64,000 nucleotides of DNA from Ischnura elegans (taxonomy: Eukaryota > Arthropoda > Insecta > Odonata > Coenagrionidae): the NCBI RefSeq assembly GCF_921293095.1, contig NC_060246.1, positions 138,942,198-139,006,197 of the forward strand, in the 5' to 3' direction. Positions 26,701 through 38,700 of the stretch are shown here, one piece after another. Numbering within the stretch: the first letter of the stretch is position 1; every line of letters starts with the position of its first letter. The position numbers were made by a program, and so were the translations under genes. The notes under the pieces were generated by a model. The model was not told the origin of the DNA, did no database searches, and was given only the letters and a program-made list of their open reading frames with translations.

Positions 26701-29700
26701 TCCAATTCACTGGAATTATGCAGCGGTCGACAGGTGCAATATCGCTCTTCATATTTTTACCTCCGTATATTTGCAACGTTGCCACTACCTCCGCCGCATA
26801 ATGGCTGCTCGCTCTGCAGAAAACCGGAAGTATGTTCTTTAAACTTAAATACTGGCGCTAACATATCGGTAAAACCCTTCTAAAAAAATAGATATATTAA
26901 GCATCAATGTCTATTCTATGCTGTGCTAATTTTTCAACGATATATTTCGGGCCAAATTTGAGATAAAAAATGTTTTACAAGGGAAGGTCATCATTCTCCC
27001 ATAAAGACAATGTATTTCAAGGTGGAAATCCGTCATTTTCAAATCCATAAATCTTTCTTAAATGGCCGGTGACATAGTAATATTTTTTCACTATTCGATA
27101 GAAAAAATAATGAGCAACAACATATGTCAAAATAAGGGGAGGTTTTCGGGCATGTTTGAAATGATGGTTCCTCCTTAAATGATCATCAGGTTGTTGATCT
27201 CACCAACAATGTAACATTGCTATAGCTGCGGCTGCATTCAGAAGAACCGACTTTTCGCCAGCTGCCGTTCACGGCACAATGCTACATTGAGGCCGATTTA
27301 AGACAAATTGACTTTTTGCCGGGCCGTCGTGCACATGAAATGCACGCGGCCTACAGATAAGATGACTATCTGCAATGCTGTGTGCCATGCCGTGAACTGC
27401 ACCCGTCGGAAAATTGTTTCGACTGAAAGCGGTCTTAGGTGTGTGTACAGTGAGGCAAAAGTAACTACCGCACAGGCTAAGCTGTGGCTACTCAGTTTAT
27501 CCATGGTATCGCTGTACCGCCAAGTTGAGGAGTTTAGTGTTGAGGTTATAAGAACTGTAACAGTGAGGCATGCGAATAAGTTGTCAATAAAAGTAAGAAT
27601 TTAAGCTACGTCACAGAATATAATACATTTTGAACTGACTCACAAGTCACAACAAATTAACGGGTGACGTCGTAAGAAGTTGGGAGAGTTTCACTACTGA
27701 TCCTGGTGCTGCGCTAAATATCTATGCAGTATGCAAACTGCGCTCCAAGCATATTTCCCATGGCCCTTCAAAATCAACATGGACTACCAAAGTTTTCAGT
27801 GAATGCCTGTTCCGTACTGCAGGCAATATTTCTGTCAAAAAAGAATTCATTAGACCCAGATAGGATAATAATGATGAATTGTTTAAAACAAAACCTGGAG
27901 AAAGAACTAGTGGCTGCCTTACATTGTGTGACGCATTAGTTGATCATGCATTCTTTAACAATGTGTTTAAACTTTTTTACTTGTCCTTGTACTTTTTGTC
28001 CATTTAAATTTGCCATTTATTCTGATAATAAGAGTTCATCCTTGGAACCACGCATCGAGAATGGAGAACCGATGTGGGAGAACCGGACAGGTACCGAGAA
28101 CCGAATAAATTTAAGAACTGACCCATACCTACTTATAACTATATATTTAGAATACCGTGTACGCGCGTGTAAGAGGCGCACCTTTTTTCCCAGATATTGC
28201 AGCCGAAAATGGGGGTGCGCCTCTTACACAAACTTTTCATCTTCCCCCCCTCCCCTTCACCGGTTGCAAGTTCAAGGGGAACTGAGTGGCCTTGGTTTTC
28301 AGCGTGAGTCAGTCATCTGAAACCCTGGGTCAAAATCAAGCGGCAGGCAGGAGAGTTTCTCCCTTAGTGACGTATTTTTAAAATGCTCCTGTTTGAATTT
28401 CTTGCAAGCATCGCGCCGTCACGTCGCTACCCCAGAGGTGAACATTGAAAAGATCGCGCGGGGTGATTCGCTCCGGAGCGCGCACTAAATTTATTGCCAC
28501 GAGTGGGCATCCCGCGGCATTTATACTGCATATAGTAATATTGGTGTCACAATCTGCGGTTGAAAAAATTCGAACGAGTGTGCTCATTGTTGGACTTAAT
28601 GGTGGATAGAAGAAATCGGAAATGCTTATAAGTGAAGAGCGCTGAAGGAGAGGTCGAGGGGAAGAGGGCTCCCTCCCCTCCGTATTTAAAGCTACGAGCG
28701 AAGGAGCAAGGGAAGAACACGTCCAATGTTGCATGTGACGTCGTAGCCTTTAGAGCGTAGGGGCGAAGGCGCAGCAATGTGATATACGCAGTTTGCGTTG
28801 CCTGAGTTTCCAGTCCGTCTCGTCTTGTTTGAATGCGCTTATGCTACGCTTGTTTCTTCCGAAATTGTGCTGTTTGGACAATGTTGAATATTAGTAGCCT
28901 TATTTTAGCTATAAATCTTTGTGCCAATCAATTAGAGCTCAAAAAACTTAAATGCTGTCAGATATACGTCGCGTTAGGTCTAATTCTTTTTAGAACCTCG
29001 TGCGTGTCATACAATTGCTGAAAGATATCGAGGTATCTTCGAGCTCAGAAGGTGACTCACGTAGCATTTGACCTCCAGAAACTCGGGGAATTGAACCTGG
29101 TAGACCGAAAAAGGTCAGTTGGTGGAATGGGGTAGGGATGAAACACGTTTCCATTGTTCCCCTGTAACTTGATATTTTCCTGTGGAGTCTCGGAAAGGAA
29201 AAAAACTGCAGAGGCATTAGCTGATAGAGAGCCGAGTGTAGTTCCGTTAGGCCCCTTGCACACACACCGATTTTGGACGGCTGGTAAAATATTGGCCGAT
29301 ATTTTACCGGCGAAGCGATGCTTGCACACACGCCGGATTTTTACCGGTCAAACGATACGTTGCTAAGTTTTTGAGCCGGCGTCGGCGATCCACAGTGACA
29401 ATAGCCGGCAGCTAACCGGCATTTTGCCGGCGCGGGCATGTGGTCGGTACGTGTGCAAGCTCCAATGCTCTCCCATTGTTCACTATTGGAATGTGGACGG
29501 CCGATATTTTACCGGCCGTCCAAAATCGGTGCGTGTGCAAGGGGCCTTAAATCTACGACGTGGTTATTATCCTACGGCGCTGAGGTTGCCCCGATTGTTG
29601 TTCAATCTCTTGGGAAAGCTCACGCCATTTGCCTGTCGTGTTTTGCCTTAAAATTTTCCACGGCTGCAATTCTATTGCAATACTCCTGCGAGAGCTTTTA

Positions 29701-32700
29701 AACAAAATTGTTCGTGAGTAGGACAAGCAACGTAGAGCAATGGCGTATGCAAAGAGAGGATCGGAACTCTTTCTACTCCCTCTTATGCCGCCGCAGTTAT
29801 CAAAATTTCCTCTTTCAAATAGTACTGAAAGAGCATCTATATATAGCTTCTTTTTTATACATCTTTTTTCTATATAGCTTCGATCCTCAAAATAGGGGTG
29901 CGCCTCTTACACGTGTGCGCCTCTTACACAAGCTTATACGGTATTTATGGCTTGTTGATATGATTGGTAATTAAATAATGCACAATGATATGCCATTAGT
30001 TGAGCAGTTTAACATCAAACATATTCTGCATGCTGAGAAGAAGTCAACACCTTACCTAAGATGATAAGTCCACTCTGACCAGAGAAGAACCAGGGACCCT
30101 GGATACCAGCACAATGACTTATTTAGGCAATTGTTTCAACTATTTGATATGGCTAGCACCGAACTGTTTCACAATTTATTTAAGCTAGAACAATGATTGC
30201 ACTTCTGATCGCTAGACAACATGCAATACAAACTGTAATATCAGTTTCAGTTAGCATAGAATACACAGTGAGTAGAAGTAAGTATACAAAAATCGCTATT
30301 TTCAGGGATGCCCCTAATCAGTGGCAAAGCATGATGTTTAAGCTTAGCTATCACATGCATGGTGGGTTGCCCGTTTCCAGGGTCCTCCTTTTACATGAAA
30401 TTTTACAAGCATGGAAACAACGATTTTTAAATATTGTGATGCTCTCTTTCAGCACCTTCCCTTTTCCTTGGACCCTGAAAATGTGGGATTTGTGAAACGT
30501 AAGAACACGCAAGACACCTGCAGTGGTCTATCTTTCTTCTCACATTCATTAAGCGCTCTCAACATCGTAACTATCAAGATACATTGGTGATGCCCCCCCC
30601 CCCCCCCCTTGTTCCCTTTTCTGTTTTTTTCCCACATTTAAATTCTATAGATTTCATACTGCAAGTCCAACACCACATTCTGTGCCACTTCATACTCTTT
30701 TTTTCCCTCTTGGGGCCCATACATTACCAGTCAGCCCCTGCACTTTGAGTACTTTAAAATGTAGTACTTATTTAGATGGAAGCAAAATTACTCATTGTAC
30801 ACAAATATCTAATCCATCTAAGACATAAAAAGCTGACAGGTTAGATTAAAATTTACTAAATATAACAGGATTCCCAACTCTGCCTTTCAAGATTATAAAA
30901 TTAAGTTTGCTGAGAAGGATTAATGTCAAGTACCTGGGTGCGGACAATGGTCTCCATGATTATGGAATATAAAAATTATTTAAATGTTGAAAGATGCCTT
31001 ATACATTTTTTTAAGAAGGGCAAACTAATAGGAAATATAGAAAATCATGTAGCTAATTGAGATATTATAAGCCATGCCAGGTCATACAATGTATTTGTAG
31101 GAGCAAATGAATGACAAATGAACATAAAAGCATGATAAAACATGGAAGCGCAATAAAAAATATTGGATATAGTGGAACTGACAATTCTCTCAAGGAAAAA
31201 AAACTAGCTCCATAGATAAAAACCAGACCGAATGAACCACAATTGGTTTTCAGGTTAAACCGTTAGATGAAGAACGATATAACTTGCGCATAATTGTATT
31301 AATGGCTGACTACTGCTACTTTATTAGAATTTTTACTGCTAAGCAGATATTGTACCTAAGAAAACTAGAATATGGGCATTTCCTTTCATCCGATAACTTT
31401 AATTCAACACTGTGCCATTTGGTCCACCCAGTATCTTCTTGATTGCGCCCTCCAATAAAAACTCTTTCTGTCATGATGATTTGTGATTCACAACATATCC
31501 AGCTCCAGATATATAGCAGTCACTAAGGCCCATATCGTCAGTCGCTCCTTCAGATCTCGTCTTCACTTAGGATTCCTTCAGCGGCCTCCTTCGCGAAGGA
31601 CGCGATTACGTTCGAGAGACGATCCTCAGTGAAGCTCTTCTTTATCTTCCGACTTAAGCTGGTCTTTTGGATCATTTTCGTCGCTCATGGAATGTCCGGT
31701 TCTGAGATCTGTTCATCCAGTCAAACAAAGACAAAGCATAACTCACCTAGCGTCACATGGGTCACAAAATATGCCGAAATGGAGCGAATGGGTAACGCGG
31801 AAAGAGTTTTTCTGTGTAATTTGGTAATCAAACATAGGGATATTCAAGAAAATAAGAAAACGGACGCAGTGACAGTTTGCATTGGAATCAGAAATTAAAT
31901 TCACCGAAAATTCATAGATAATTCATACTTCAAATATACAACAGACCGAAGCGTGGGAAAAAAGCAACAAGTTTCCTCAGTTAGATGATTAGTAAATATC
32001 AACTATAGTCTTTAGTAGTCGAAACGTACTCCTAAACAATCCAGCATTCACGTAAGCCAACATGATGATTAACCCTAGAAGGGCACACTGGGGTCCGGTG
32101 GACCCCAGCAGTTTTTTTCATTGCTGTAACTTTTGTAATGCACAAAATATTGAAGTCTCATACCAATGTAAATTTCCTTTTATATCTTAGTAAAAGTTTC
32201 TAGTGTGTGGTGATTTTTTCAACGCGCTTATTGCTTTATAATTTAAAATTGAAAATGGTCTGGGGTCCATTGGACCCCAGTGTGCACTTCATGAAATTTT
32301 TTTGAAATTGCGAAAAAAAATTAACGTATTTTTTTATTGCCTTTTTTGCTGCAAATACATTTATTATAATCGTATTTATATGTTTAAAGTAATTAAAATG
32401 CCATTTATCATTTTTTATCAATTTGGGATATTTGAGGTGATCAACTTTTTTTGTGAAATTTCTTGGTTTCCTCTTTTGCAAATAATTTAGGAGTTTCGGA
32501 GTGAAAGACGTACGAACAAACTTCAATGGAATGGATTGTAGAGCAATAGTTTTGAACATATATTACTCATAATAGTAAACTATTCATCAATCATTGACGT
32601 TTGAAATCATTTGGAGGTCGAAAGAGAGAGCGAAATTTGGTTTCGGATCTGCCTGGACCAAAAGGAGCAGCGCGCGACGTCAAAACTTCCCGGCAATATG

Positions 32701-35700
32701 GAAATTACTGTTGGATAGCGCTTTACGAAATAAAATAATGACGCACACAAATGAGGAAACACAACGGCAGCGTCAAAATGTCACAATTCCTCAATCGTAC
32801 CACGGTGATGTAGATGTTGAGGAGATTGAGGCTTTTTTTGGACTTCTATGTTTTTCTGGGGTGCAGAAGACGTGCAACACAAATTTGTATGAACTGTGGT
32901 CAACTGAGTTTGGATCTACGTTGTATCAATGCACCATGTCTCTTCACCGATTCCTGTTTTTGCTGTCAACCTTGCGTTTTTATGATAAAAACACGAGAAT
33001 GCAGCGCAGATCGATCGATAAATTTGCACAAATTTGTGAAATTTGGGAAGGGTTTGTAGATAATTGTAAGAAATATTACATTCCTCATTGCCCCTTTCGG
33101 ATATATATGAAAGGAAAGCCAGATAAGTATGGCATAAAAATTGTAATGATGAATGATGCAAAAACGTTTTACATAGTAAATGCCTCTCCTTACATAGGAA
33201 AAGTAGTTACCAATCCAGATGAAACTGTTCCGACATATTATGTACCGACATTGTCAACACCAATTCATGGCACGAATACAAATATTACGTGCGACAATTG
33301 GTTCACTTCTGTTGAGCTTGTAAAGAAGATGCTAAAAGATTATTCAATAACGATGGTGGGCACCATTTGTAAAAACAAGCGTCAAATTCCAGTGGATTTT
33401 ACAAGAAGTGCTGTTGTTCAATCTTCACGATTTGCCTTTGACCCTGACATGACCCTGGTATCTTTCACACCGAAAAGAAATAAAATAGTGCTTTTGTTGT
33501 CATCTTTTCATTTGGATGAAGCTATAAATGAAGACAATGGAAAGCCCGAGATTATTTGCATGTATAATGCTACTAAAGGAGGAACAGACACATTTGATCA
33601 ACTGTGTCATGAATATACAACAGCCAGAAAAACCCTTCCATGGCCAATGCAGATTTTCTATGGCATGCTAGACCAAGCTGGTATAAACGCAATGGTTCTT
33701 GACTCTCATGTTGATAGTAATGAAAAAATAAACCAGAGAACATTTTTGAAAAACTGGCTTTGTCACTCATCAAACCTCATTTGCATCAACGGATTTTGAA
33801 AAAAAAACCTGCGTTCTTCAATCAGGAATACCATTGCGGAAATTTTGAAAATTGAAATATCAGCAATTGATAAACCTGAAATACTTCAAAGCAAAATACG
33901 ATGCAGCTTATGCCCAAGGAATAGAGAGAGAAAAACAAGAATTATATGCTCATCGTGCCGCGCTCTGATGTGTGACGAGCACCGAAGTTATCTGTGTACT
34001 ACCTGTACTGGAGTGAGAAATTAACAACAAAGCACTTTTTTCTAAAAATTTATATTTTACCTGTAAAATAATAATAGTGATGTACATTTTGGAGCAATAG
34101 GAAGTCCTGATGAAATTTGTGAAAAAAATTTAAAAAAAAATTCACAGGAAAATTTTGTTGTTTTCAATTGTTAAAATTAATACGTTTTATGGAAAGAAAA
34201 AATATGAAATATTTTTTAAAATGAACTATACAATGTAATACTTAAGCTGTTAAAACTATTTGTCTGTACATCTAAAACATTCGTAAGAGTAAATAAAAGT
34301 AGGATTGGTGACTTTCTTAAAGAATTTTTATGTCTTTAGAATGAAAAATATTGTTTTAATTTCACTTTAATTTGTTTAAATAACTTATATTTTCATATTA
34401 GTGTAAAAAACACTTCTATAATTGATATTTACTATATTAATAGTAAAAAAATATCAGGGGGTTGAAATTAAAAAATTTAAAAGTTATGGGGTCCACTGGA
34501 CCCCAGTGTGCACTTTATGATTGAAAAAAGAAGTGTGCACTTCTAGGGTTAAATAACTCCTGGGGTGTAGGTAATATAATGCAAAAAGTTGTTTGCCAAC
34601 GTGTTGTTTTATTTTAAAGCCATCATGCCCTTTCCGAATAAAATTCCACTGGATTTTGGCAATTCCTCAAGTATTGCCGAGATAAGTAATCGTACGCGGA
34701 AAAAAGTTTTAGTTAGAACTATCGAATTCTGATGAAATTTATCAAACTTTCCGGTCGTCATATGGCTCATTGAAAAATTTAGTAACAATTACCAAACCAG
34801 TTTGATAAATTATATCAAACTGGTTTGGTAATTGATACCGAAATGGCCACAGCAGTTCGATAAAAACTATCAAAATCAAAAGATAATAAAACCGATGTAG
34901 CGTGCACAGTGCGCGTGAAAGATTTTCAATCCAGAAAACACTATTCTGATTCAAAATCATAAAATTAATAGTTTAACGTAAGTTTATGCTAAAGAAATAC
35001 AAAAAAAAGCTTAAAAAAATTCATCTTCATGCAGAATCGAACGTGGGCCCTCCGCGTGGTAGCGACGGGCGCTAACCACTGTGCTAAATCGGTTACAGTG
35101 ATGAGGCTATATACAAAGGTAATAATATTTTATTAATGTAAATAATCAACCTTTGCGTTGAAATGTGAATAAGATGTGACTAAACTTTCCCTTTCTAAGC
35201 TTAAGAGGAATACTTGATGCACACAATTGCATTACGTAGTTACTCCATATCCATTTCTAGTGCAGATGCGCAAGAAAACTTTATTTTTAGGCTTTTTACA
35301 TCGATGTAGAGATGATTTTAACGTGCTGGGTGATGGATTGAGTCTATTATGACGACTTTTATCACATGTCATTCAACATGATCGCAAATGATTATGCCTC
35401 AGGAATACCTCTAATTAAGGTTTTTATGTGTCGAAATACACAAACATCTCCTTACAGCTTTAATATCCATGATAATACGCTGTTCCATCATTGCCTTTGA
35501 TGCACCGGCTTACGGATAACATTGCAATGTAAAGCAGAAATAAACAGAAAAATGAACGTAAACAAAATTAAAACGTTATCGCCATCACAAATAATAAAAA
35601 CAAAATCATTTCTACCAACCTATCTTTTATGTAAGGCCTGTTTAAAAATCTTTAAAGTGATGAAATGGTTGTGAAGTGGATGTGAAGGTTGGGTCAGACC

Positions 35701-38700
35701 AACCTACGCTGGCGAGGAGTCCTTCACCAGCAAAGTGCGCTGAAGAAGACCTTCGGACGTCTCTCGAACTGAAATCTATCCTTTAGGAGCCGAGGAAGAT
35801 AAAGGATGGCTAAAGAAGCGACTGACGATACGGGCCTAAATAGCCATTAGCGCAACAGAATTCCGCTGGTCTGTATGATGCTTGGTATGCATTCAATTTT
35901 CTAAGTGAGCTAGTATTTAACAGTAGTATCATCAGGTCCTCTACATGAACACATTCATGGAGTTAAAATCTTGTTCAGCTGCTCTATATCTGCAACTGCA
36001 GTTGATCAAGATGGAAAATGGATTTTGGGTTAACTATTACCAGGACAATATTGGGGGGATAAGGGTCAACTGTTACCAGGGTAAAGTTGATTGAATGAAC
36101 TCTAACCTAGCTTCATATCCTTTCTATACACAATAAAAAAGGAGACTTTCATCTTTATTTCTATAGAATAAGTTGCCACTCTCCTCCCTTGGACACATCA
36201 ATTGCCCTTCAAGGATTGCTAATCTATTGGGAAACCTCAATATAGTGTAATTGCTTTTCCAAAACAAGCATTGTTAGCCCTGAAATTTTAAAATTCTAGG
36301 GCATAAGGCGAATGTCAAAGTTTTGTGACTTGCAGTTAAGGCAAAATTTTATATCCCACAGAACGCGCATCAAAATTTGTAACATTAAAATAAAATACTG
36401 CTTGGACAGCATCTTAGGTTCATAATTTTGTAGCATCAAAATTCTAATTGTATTGTTTCTTTAACCATATGTTAACAGATCCCTTTGGTCAGGACTATGA
36501 CTTCCCTTTCTCATAGCGAAAACTTCATATTAAATTTAGTCATATAAATGAGAGTCTACTGCATAAATTGAGTAAATATAGATTTAAGATTGGTATTATT
36601 TATTTTCTACATATTACTGCAAAGGTTCTGTGAAATACTATTATATAAAAATAGAATTGATGAAAACTTTTCCCGACAGCAAACTATTCACTAAATAAGA
36701 TAAGCCTAACCTTATATGCTCTGCCAGTTTTTCCACTCTCTTCTCAGCTTCTTCCTTTTCATGTCCTTTTTGTCTTAATCTATTCTCAATTTCAGCTTTC
36801 TTGCGGCCTTCATTATCAAGGCGATCTTGATCTGATTTCTGCTCACGATTTACTGAGTCTAATTCTTGCATGTACATAGCAGAACGCTTTCCAGCTTCCT
36901 CCTTTAGACGGTGATACTCTTTGACCTGCAATTATAATGGATAGACGATGCAGCATATTACTTCCTGCTCAGGATATCCAGCAAAATTCTGTAACCAAGG
37001 TATTATTACAGATTTTGGTATTAAATTCAGACAACACACTTGGAGTTAATATAAAATTACAGTATGCACACCCATCATTGAATAATATGGACCTTACCAC
37101 ATGAATGAAGTTAGTTTATGCTCTGGGTTTCCCCATTAGGGCAAATACAAATACATTAACAATTTCTGCTCAAACAATAAAAATATACCAGGCACAATTC
37201 TCTCGGCAATAAGAAGTAAAAATATTACACCTGAGTAAAATTACAAAATGAGAAGATGCACTAATACTTAGGAGAAAGAGAAAAAAGTGACAAAAATATC
37301 CCAGATAATACATAATAACATAATAGATAATAATATGTAATATAAAAATAAATTAAATCACTAAGGTAATAGTGAAACAGTTTCTCTTTGAAAATATACG
37401 AAGAGGATTTTTCATAGATAACAACAAGGAATTCCGAGATGACAATTATTTGTCCGAGGTATAAGACGTAGGAGGTAAGAAGTTCTAGTGGTACTACAAG
37501 GTTCCCACTCTAACTACATTTTAAAATTCACGGTTTTTTTCAGGTTTTCACGGTCTAAATGTCGTCAAATTCACAGTCTGTTGATAAGCCATTTTAGGCA
37601 AAAATATTGATGACGTAACAATCACCGGCCGCAAGTTAACTAAAAATTTATCAACCGCGACAGACACCATGAATGCAAACTTAGCAATGAAAGTGCTCTC
37701 TCTCATGACATCACCTATCCTTAGCAAAATTCAGGTCCGGCTAAAGGTTGTGAGTGGGAAAATGGAGGGAGCAGGGTGGCAGGGAAGTGAAGAAATGTCA
37801 GATTTTTCTCCAGAGTTAATGAGCACTTTGTTTACCGGGCTTCCAATCACAAGCTCAAGATCTATGTGTCGTCATGGCACACAGACCAATAATTGCACTT
37901 CGAATATACGTGTGCAGATAAATGCGTGGAGAGTGACCTTGAAATATGATCAATGTATCGATTTTTCTTTTGATGTGTCAATCGTAGTTCTACAATCAAG
38001 TTGGGGAGATTTTTAAGGATTTATGATGAAATTCACGGCTATTTCCAGGTTTTTTCATGGTTGAGTGGGAACCCTGTACTAGAAACAGAGGCTGATTTCG
38101 TTTTGAATATGGGAAAAATATATGCTGGAATTTCAGTCTTAATGGTGGTAAAAATTAATGAACCAAGAAATTATTTCCTCCGAGAAGATGGTCTGAGCTA
38201 CGACAAAGTGTAGAGTTGATGGGAGATATCAGCTTTACGCAGGTCAAGGCCAAATCTAACACAAGAATTTATCAGCCTGTGAAGTTAATTCTCTTGTTCT
38301 GATGGAAGATCATCATAGACACATTGTAAACACTTCGTCTCATTTTGTAAAACGATGGATGCAGGAAAATTGTACATTGGGACCATGATCTTCAAACAAT
38401 CAATGCGGGAAACCGATACTTCAGGGAACGATAGATGCGGGAAAAAATTACATTGCCTTTAAGGAACTTTATTAGGGACCAGGGACAAAGAACGATGAAT
38501 GCGGGCAAACGATCAGTGTGGGAACATAGATCGGGGTTCCACTGTACTGACCTTTGTGTAAATTTTATGTACTTTGTGTAAAAGTGTTACTAGCAGGCAC
38601 TACATGCCATACTTGTAATAAGGGGTTTACACTGTACAGTGAGTCCTCGTTCTACGTCACCCCGTTTAACGTGATTTTGCGATAACGTCACAAAAATTTT

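Larger units (their letters stand above)
24110..28131. mobile_element. hAT element, TAGAGATGGG ends, 4.0 kb with insert
   Basis: Left end TAGAGATGGGTCGGTTCC; the right end reads TAGGTATGGGTCAGTT in reverse complement. Octamers CTAATATC (24102-24109) and CTTATAAC (28132-28139) match at 6 of 8. Subterminal CGGTTC/GAACCG words are repeated at both ends. A TTAA-bounded element sits inside. No hAT transposase was recognised. Confidence 0.65.
28155..29941. mobile_element. TA-flanked TIR element, 1.8 kb
   Basis: Left end TACCGTGT...GTGTAAGAGGCGCACC; right end GTGCGCCTCTTACACAAGC then TTATACGGTA. The GTGCGCCTCTTACAC block is doubled at the right end (29898-29930) and also occurs inverted inside the left end (about 28212-28222). 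TA on both sides suggests the Tc1/pogo group. No transposase frame was recognised. A Harbinger MITE is inserted within. Confidence 0.65.
31527..35836. mobile_element. PIF/Harbinger-like element, 4.3 kb including piggyBac
   Basis: Left end GGCCCATATCGTCAGTCGCT, right end AGCGACTGACGATACGGGCC, with TAA at 31524-31526 and 35837-35839. Without the piggyBac insert the element is about 1.83 kb. An open frame at 31629-31898 has no recognisable transposase motif, so this is probably a non-autonomous copy. Confidence 0.78.

Noticed and set aside
26594..27604. Several 60-98 codon frames inside the hAT and TTAA elements
   Set aside because: Overlapping on both strands, no conserved motif; shadows in repeat sequence.
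31629..31898. 89-codon frame in the Harbinger-like element
   Set aside because: No Harbinger transposase or MADF motif could be recognised; kept only as a note within the element.
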